This document shows positions 63,689 through 64,000 of a stretch of 64,000 nt of DNA, piece after piece. The stretch comes from Frateuria_A yonginensis (GTDB taxonomy: Bacteria; Pseudomonadota; Gammaproteobacteria; Xanthomonadales; Rhodanobacteraceae). Where the stretch lies: NCBI RefSeq assembly GCF_037137055.1, contig NZ_JBBBNY010000009.1, positions 1 to 64,000 of the forward strand. Direction: 5' to 3'. The notes below the pieces were generated by a model that saw only the letters and a program-made list of their open reading frames with translations, was not told the DNA's origin and did not search any database. The position numbers and the translations under genes are program-made. Within the stretch, counting starts at the first letter, position 1, and every line of letters begins with the position of its first letter.

Positions 63689-64000
63689 GTGTCGTCCTGG
63701 GAAACGATCGCCTTGCCGGATGCCGAGGTCTCGCTGTGCTCCCGGTGGCTGGAACCGGCAGAGGCCGACGCGCTGCTCGACACCCTGCTTGCGACGGTCG
63801 CATGGGAAACGCACGTGATCCGGATCTACGGCCGCGAGGTGGCGTCGCCGCGGCGGAGCTGCTGGATCGGCGACCCGGGTGCGAGCTACGTGTACTCGCG
63901 TACCCGTTTCGAGCCGCAGCCCTGGCCGGAGGCGCTGGCCGCCCTGCGCCCGCGCCTGGAGCAGGCGTGCGGGACGCCGTTCAACAGTGTGCTGGCGAAC
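63689..64000 (+). CDS. AlkB-type 2-oxoglutarate dioxygenase, 5' part
   Basis: 104 codons run open to the window edge from a GTG at 63689 (GGAG eight bases upstream). The translation contains WETHVIRIYGREVASPRRSC, then YVYSRTRFEPQPWPEALAAL and, at the cut, GTPFNSVLAN. This is the N-terminal half of AlkB/ALKBH2-type DNA repair dioxygenases: substrate lid with PR motif and the start of the catalytic jelly roll. The iron-binding HxD...H lies beyond the window. These enzymes remove alkyl groups from DNA bases. Its true end cannot be seen. Confidence 0.82.
   Translation, partial: MSSWETIALPDAEVSLCSRWLEPAEADALLDTLLATVAWETHVIRIYGREVASPRRSCWIGDPGASYVYSRTRFEPQPWPEALAALRPRLEQACGTPFNSVLAN

Overview
The window looks like a chromosomal segment of a high-GC, aerobic gammaproteobacterium of the Xanthomonadales (Rhodanobacter/Dyella/Frateuria-like). 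Three things point there. The O-antigen cluster sits between metB and the etfA/etfB genes, the conserved Xanthomonas location. Intergenic repeats encode the spurious 'LLVTSLWASKEK / SLLAQREVTR' strings familiar from this order. The glycolytic genes gapA, pyk, fba, tkt and pgk cluster together. No rRNA, tRNA, CRISPR array, prophage or insertion sequence was recognised. The first ~130 bases are homopolymer-like and probably a sequence or assembly artefact.

1-6.7 kb (minus strand): a complete cbb3 oxidase operon, ccoN-ccoO-ccoQ-ccoP-(short FixH-like gene)-ccoI-ccoS-azurin. Most junctions are 4-base GTGA/ATGA overlaps, and an ANR/FNR-type box lies upstream of ccoN. 7-9 kb: a cytochrome c/FTR1 iron permease fusion with a strong Fur-like box over its start. 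9.4-23.6 kb: central carbon genes (gapA, pyk, class I fba, tkt, pgk) mixed with a persulfide-dioxygenase-like hydrolase, an S1/P1 nuclease, a TonB-C-like periplasmic protein, two tandem outer-membrane beta-barrel proteins, a HAD phosphatase and maiA. A ~1.1 kb gene-free stretch at 15.9-17.0 kb is full of dispersed repeats. 23.6-30 kb: pilU, a lipoprotein/coiled-coil pair, a DUF465 protein, cystathionine beta-synthase and glmS.

30-34.4 kb (minus strand): a three-gene block made of a TIR-TM-TPR protein, a 58-residue Thr/Ser/Pro-rich peptide and a SLOG-plus-four-helix (SLATT-like) membrane protein. The domain logic resembles Thoeris (a TIR enzyme makes a nucleotide signal and a SLOG-bearing effector reads it). 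This is the best candidate in the window for a little-described signalling or immune module.

34.5-54.3 kb: surface polysaccharide synthesis. manC and rfbBACD supply GDP-mannose and dTDP-L-rhamnose. metB then opens a plus-strand series: wzm and wzt (O-antigen ABC exporter), a sulfotransferase-like protein with eight 28-residue coiled-coil repeats, and two glycosyltransferases. A convergent minus-strand series follows: methyltransferase, GT4, epimerase-like protein, flippase-like protein, GT2, DUF2142-type membrane protein and an unknown membrane protein. Codon use from about 40.6 to 54.3 kb is visibly more AT-rich than in the flanks, as expected for a laterally exchanged O-antigen cassette. 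The sulfotransferase/coiled-coil protein next to wzt suggests a chain-terminating, length-measuring enzyme analogous to WbdD.

54.4-64 kb: etfA and etfB, then two large glycan enzymes (WbsX-RgpF fusion; GT2-GT4 fusion) placed between etfB and the ETF-ubiquinone oxidoreductase gene, followed by a divergent amidase and the start of an AlkB-type dioxygenase cut by the window edge.
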